A stretch of 64,000 bases of DNA from Nitrospira sp. SG-bin1 (GTDB lineage: Bacteria; Nitrospirota; Nitrospiria; Nitrospirales; Nitrospiraceae): assembly GCA_002083365.1 (NCBI GenBank), contig LVWS01000038.1:113238-177237 (forward strand). Reading direction: 5' to 3'. A program made the position numbers and the translations under genes. The notes beneath the pieces are model-generated. The model worked only from the letters and a program-made list of their open reading frames with translations, did no database searches and had not been told where the DNA came from. Shown one piece after another: positions 61,736 through 64,000 of the stretch (its first letter is position 1; each line of letters begins with the position of its first letter).

Positions 61736-62404
61736 CTATGTCAGGCTAGCAAGTACGGCTTGAGTAGTTTTGAAATGCAGTTTGGCTACTGAGCCGAGCC
61801 GTTCCTTTCCGTGCTTCTTGATGATCATCTTCGCCGCTAATCCGACAGCGGGAGAGGCTCCTTTCGGGAGAGTTGTTCCTACGTCACCAGAGAGACGTTT
61901 GAGACGAATCAGAAACTCCGCCCGCGCGAGAATCGAGGCCGCGGCGACGGCCAAGTCGGATTCCGCTTTCGTTCGCTGCTCTAAAACAATCTTCTTCCCT
62001 TTTTCCTGTAATGCGTTGAGGATCAGCCGTTCGTCTCCAAACTGATCGGAGATCGCTCGTTCGCAGACGACGCCGCGCTCCAATAAATTTTCCAATGCCT
62101 TCGCATGGCCCCAGGCGAGCAGGCGGTTGAGATTTTTGATCTTGGTGTACAGTTCGTTGTACTTCTGAGGTCCGATAGCGATGACGCTGTGGGGGCAAAT
62201 CGTCTTGATATCGGGGGCCAGTTCGAGCACACGCCCATCGGAGATCTTCTTGCTGTCTCGAACTTGCATGAGAGCGAGTTCACCTTGGGTGGTGGCGTCG
62301 ACGAACACCGCGGCGATGACCAGTGGGCCGAAGTAATCGCCCTTCCCGGATTCGTCGATGCCGATACGCTCGATGCTATGGCGGGGGCGTGATGCAGTCG
62401 TCAA
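61736..62404 (-). CDS. rnhC: Ribonuclease HIII-like
   Basis: 222 residues. Degrades RNA in RNA-DNA hybrids. The metal-binding start RIGIDESGKGDYFGPLVIAA is the RNase HIII form (DESGKGD rather than DEAGRG of HII); further acidic residues are at VRDSKKISDG and AESDLAVAAASILARAEF. The N-terminal TBP-like domain of Bacillus RNase HIII is missing, so only the catalytic domain is encoded. It points away from the M48 gene on the opposite strand. Confidence 0.88.
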   Translation of the reverse strand: MTTASRPRHSIERIGIDESGKGDYFGPLVIAAVFVDATTQGELALMQVRDSKKISDGRVLELAPDIKTICPHSVIAIGPQKYNELYTKIKNLNRLLAWGHAKALENLLERGVVCERAISDQFGDERLILNALQEKGKKIVLEQRTKAESDLAVAAASILARAEFLIRLKRLSGDVGTTLPKGASPAVGLAAKMIIKKHGKERLGSVAKLHFKTTQAVLASLT

Positions 62405-62514
62405 CCTTGGCTCCTCTGGAAATCTTGTTCAGACGGGCGGTAATCTATCAATCGATGCCAGACTGGTCAATCGGACCAGGATCTGATGGACGAGGCAATG
62501 GTTGGAGGTTGAGG

Positions 62515-63381
62515 ATGTGGACCCAGAGACTTGTACGTGCAACGGCGCTGGCCTGTCTCCTGATGGGGGGCATTGCGTTGGCGGGATGCGAGACGAATCC
62601 CTATACCGGTCGGAAACAGTTACTCATGACGTCGATTGGCCAAGAAATGCAGATGGGAGCTCAAGCCTACAATCAGATCAAGGCCGACCCCAACATGCGA
62701 CCCTCGCAAGACCCTCGCGAGATCGAGCCGGTCAAACGGGTGGCGGCTCGGATCGTCGAAGCGGCAAAACGATCGAAGTACGCCCAGATGGCTCAGCAGT
62801 TTCAATGGGAAGTCACGGTCATCAAGGATGACAAGACGGCGAACGCGTTTGCATTGCCCGGAGGCAAGATGGCGGTGTACACGGGTATCTTCCCCATGGC
62901 CAAAACGGAAGCGGGATTGGCGGCGGTGATGGGACATGAGGTCGTGCATGCGTTGGCTCGCCATGGCGCGGAGCGCATGGGCCAAGGGCAGGTTGCGAAT
63001 ACCGTGCTTCAAGTCGCCGGCGCGGCGATCGGGCTCAGCGGCGGAAATCCCATGCTCGGCCAGGCGACGATGGCCGCATTGGGGGCCGGTGCGCAGGTCG
63101 GTGTGCTGCTTCCCTTCAGCCGCAAGCATGAGTCTGAGGCCGATTATGTCGGAATTCTCTTGGCCGCTGATGCCGGGTACGATCCACGTGAGTCGGTAGC
63201 GCTGTGGGAACGGATGGCGAAGGCATCGGGCGGTGGAGGACCGGCTGAATTCTTATCCACTCACCCCGGCCACGGGACCAGGATCGACCAGTTGAAGGAA
63301 TGGATGCCGGAAGCAATGGCCATTTATCAGAAAAGAGCTCCCATGCCGGCCACTCCTTTACCCGAAGTAGGTGCGAGGTAA
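62515..63381 (+). CDS. M48 family metallopeptidase lipoprotein
   Basis: 288 residues. Lipobox MGGIALAGCET anchors it to the envelope. The zinc motif HEVVHALARHGAER (HExxH) and the downstream Glu in RKHESEADYVGILL form the active site. The layout with PYTGRKQLLM near the N-terminus and LSTHPGHGTRIDQL near the C-terminus matches the BepA/LoiP/YcaL-type outer-membrane quality-control proteases; a BepA-like TPR domain is absent. GGAGG precedes the ATG at 62515. Confidence 0.9.
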   Translation: MWTQRLVRATALACLLMGGIALAGCETNPYTGRKQLLMTSIGQEMQMGAQAYNQIKADPNMRPSQDPREIEPVKRVAARIVEAAKRSKYAQMAQQFQWEVTVIKDDKTANAFALPGGKMAVYTGIFPMAKTEAGLAAVMGHEVVHALARHGAERMGQGQVANTVLQVAGAAIGLSGGNPMLGQATMAALGAGAQVGVLLPFSRKHESEADYVGILLAADAGYDPRESVALWERMAKASGGGGPAEFLSTHPGHGTRIDQLKEWMPEAMAIYQKRAPMPATPLPEVGAR

Positions 63382-63431
63382 AGGTTCTTACTGTCTGCGG
63401 TCCGGTCGCAATCGAGGATCGGTCAGTCCGC

Positions 63432-63460
63432 TTGTTCCGATCCGCTCCATTCTTTATACT
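63432..63460 (+). promoter_or_regulatory. Sigma-70 promoter for rnpB
   Basis: TTGTTC (63432-63437), 17 bases, TATACT (63455-63460). The predicted start falls at 63466-63468, where the P1 helix of RNase P RNA begins. Confidence 0.7.
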
Positions 63461-63465
63461 GTCTC

Positions 63466-63903
63466 GGCGTGAGTGGAAGACTGGATGGTCGCTCGGTGGG
63501 TTCCCATCGAGAGGAAAGTCCGGACTCCACGGGCAGGGCGCTGGGTAACTCCCAGGCGGAGCAATCCGACACCAGCACCACAGAAATCAAACCGCCGATG
63601 GCCCACGCGACGGATCCCAATCTGGTCGCTGCGGCTCAGGTAAGGGTGAAACGGTGGGGTAAGAGCCCACCGCGGTGGTGGTGACATCGCCGGCACGGTA
63701 AGCGTCGCCCGGTGCAAGGCCAAATAGGAAGACATGTGCGGCGCTCCTCATGGACCGTTGCGCACCGACTGGCCCGGTCGAGGTCTTCGGGTAGGTCGCT
63801 TGAGGTTCGGGGTAACTCGAATCCCAGAGAAATGATCATCCATGCAAAGAGGGTAACCGCTTTGCGGGACAGAATCCGGCTTACAGGTCTTCCATCCACG
63901 CTC
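63466..63903 (+). ncRNA. rnpB: RNase P RNA, bacterial class A
   Basis: Catalytic RNA that trims tRNA 5' ends. Conserved elements in order: GAGAGGAAAGTCCGGACTCC (P3-P4), GGGTGAAACGGTGGGGTAAG followed by AGCCCACCG, GAGAAATGATCATCC, and the 3' ACAGAATCCGGCTTACAGG pairing with the 5' strand. P1 forms from CGTG-AG-TGGAAGAC (63468 onward) and GTCTTCCA-TC-CACG (to 63900). Boundaries are good to a few bases. Confidence 0.95.
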
Positions 63904-64000
63904 TTCCCCGTCGCGCATCCTTACTGATGCATGCCAGGTACTCGATGTTTGTTTGATGGCTCCTGAGACGGTGATGTCAAGCCGCGTGTGTAAATTGACG
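63904..64000. other. Window end, no feature seen
   Basis: The last ~100 bases follow rnpB. They contain no recognisable gene start or clear terminator hairpin. Confidence 0.3.

Noticed and set aside
1..64000. Intact insertion sequence, prophage or CRISPR-Cas locus
   Set aside because: I found no intact transposase, integrase, phage structural gene, cas gene or spaced repeat array; only transposase relics are present.

Overview
The window looks like a chromosomal segment from the genus Nitrospira (phylum Nitrospirota). The base composition is moderately GC-rich. The strongest lineage clues are a Gram-negative gene set full of lipoproteins sitting beside a complete bacterial 20S proteasome locus of the UBact type, a five-gene 2-oxoacid:ferredoxin oxidoreductase of the kind used in the reductive TCA cycle, and a histidine operon linked to rho, rpmE, prfA, prmC and murA. 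The assignment rests on recognising gene content and protein families by eye; no database search was possible.

Region by region. 1-8 kb is an accessory zone of small secreted or lipid-anchored proteins with much gene decay. It holds two relics of REP-associated (Y1) transposases and two broken copies of a secreted OB-fold protein whose intact copy lies at 7.1-7.5 kb. 8-15.5 kb carries small stand-alone genes: a GNAT acetyltransferase, a Sel1-repeat protein, an isoprenylcysteine-methyltransferase-like membrane enzyme, a DUF2235 hydrolase and a DUF3574 lipoprotein. 15.5-19.5 kb is a two-gene operon pairing a TPR protein with an unusual membrane-bound CHASE2/sigma-54 activator. 19.7-24.3 kb holds a short secreted protein and a 1373-residue multi-pass sensor-like protein with no visible output domain. 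24.3-27.9 kb has a HIT protein, an HD-domain protein, a YjbQ enzyme and an HtrA-type protease.

27.9-34.6 kb is the proteasome/UBact operon: ring ATPase, Dop-like enzyme, UBact modifier, 20S beta, 20S alpha, PafA-like enzyme. Together these should tag proteins with UBact, remove the tag, unfold the substrate and degrade it. 34.7-37.5 kb has a membrane protein, a YheT-type hydrolase, tRNA-Asn and a small acidic protein. 37.5-41.4 kb is the reverse-strand oxidoreductase operon, with a near-consensus promoter and a bidirectional terminator. 41.8-43.9 kb holds a TPR protein, a YciI protein and a DUF2203 protein.

44-56.7 kb is a long forward run: rho (with a promoter and a roughly 330-base leader), rpmE, a terminator, prfA, prmC, murA, hisG, hisD, hisB, then a dead MntA-HepT toxin-antitoxin module on the opposite strand, then hisH, a lipoprotein gene, hisA, hisF, hisIE and a HIT gene. 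56.7-60.5 kb is dnaG-rpoD. After it come a CAU-anticodon tRNA (probably Ile2), a coiled-coil zinc-ribbon protein, an RNase HIII-like gene, an M48 metallopeptidase lipoprotein and the RNase P RNA gene with its own promoter.

The most unusual items are the UBact-proteasome locus with its two mixed-signature Dop/PafA paralogues, the CHASE2/sigma-54 fusion, the dead toxin-antitoxin module splitting the his operon, and the family of decaying OB-fold gene copies.
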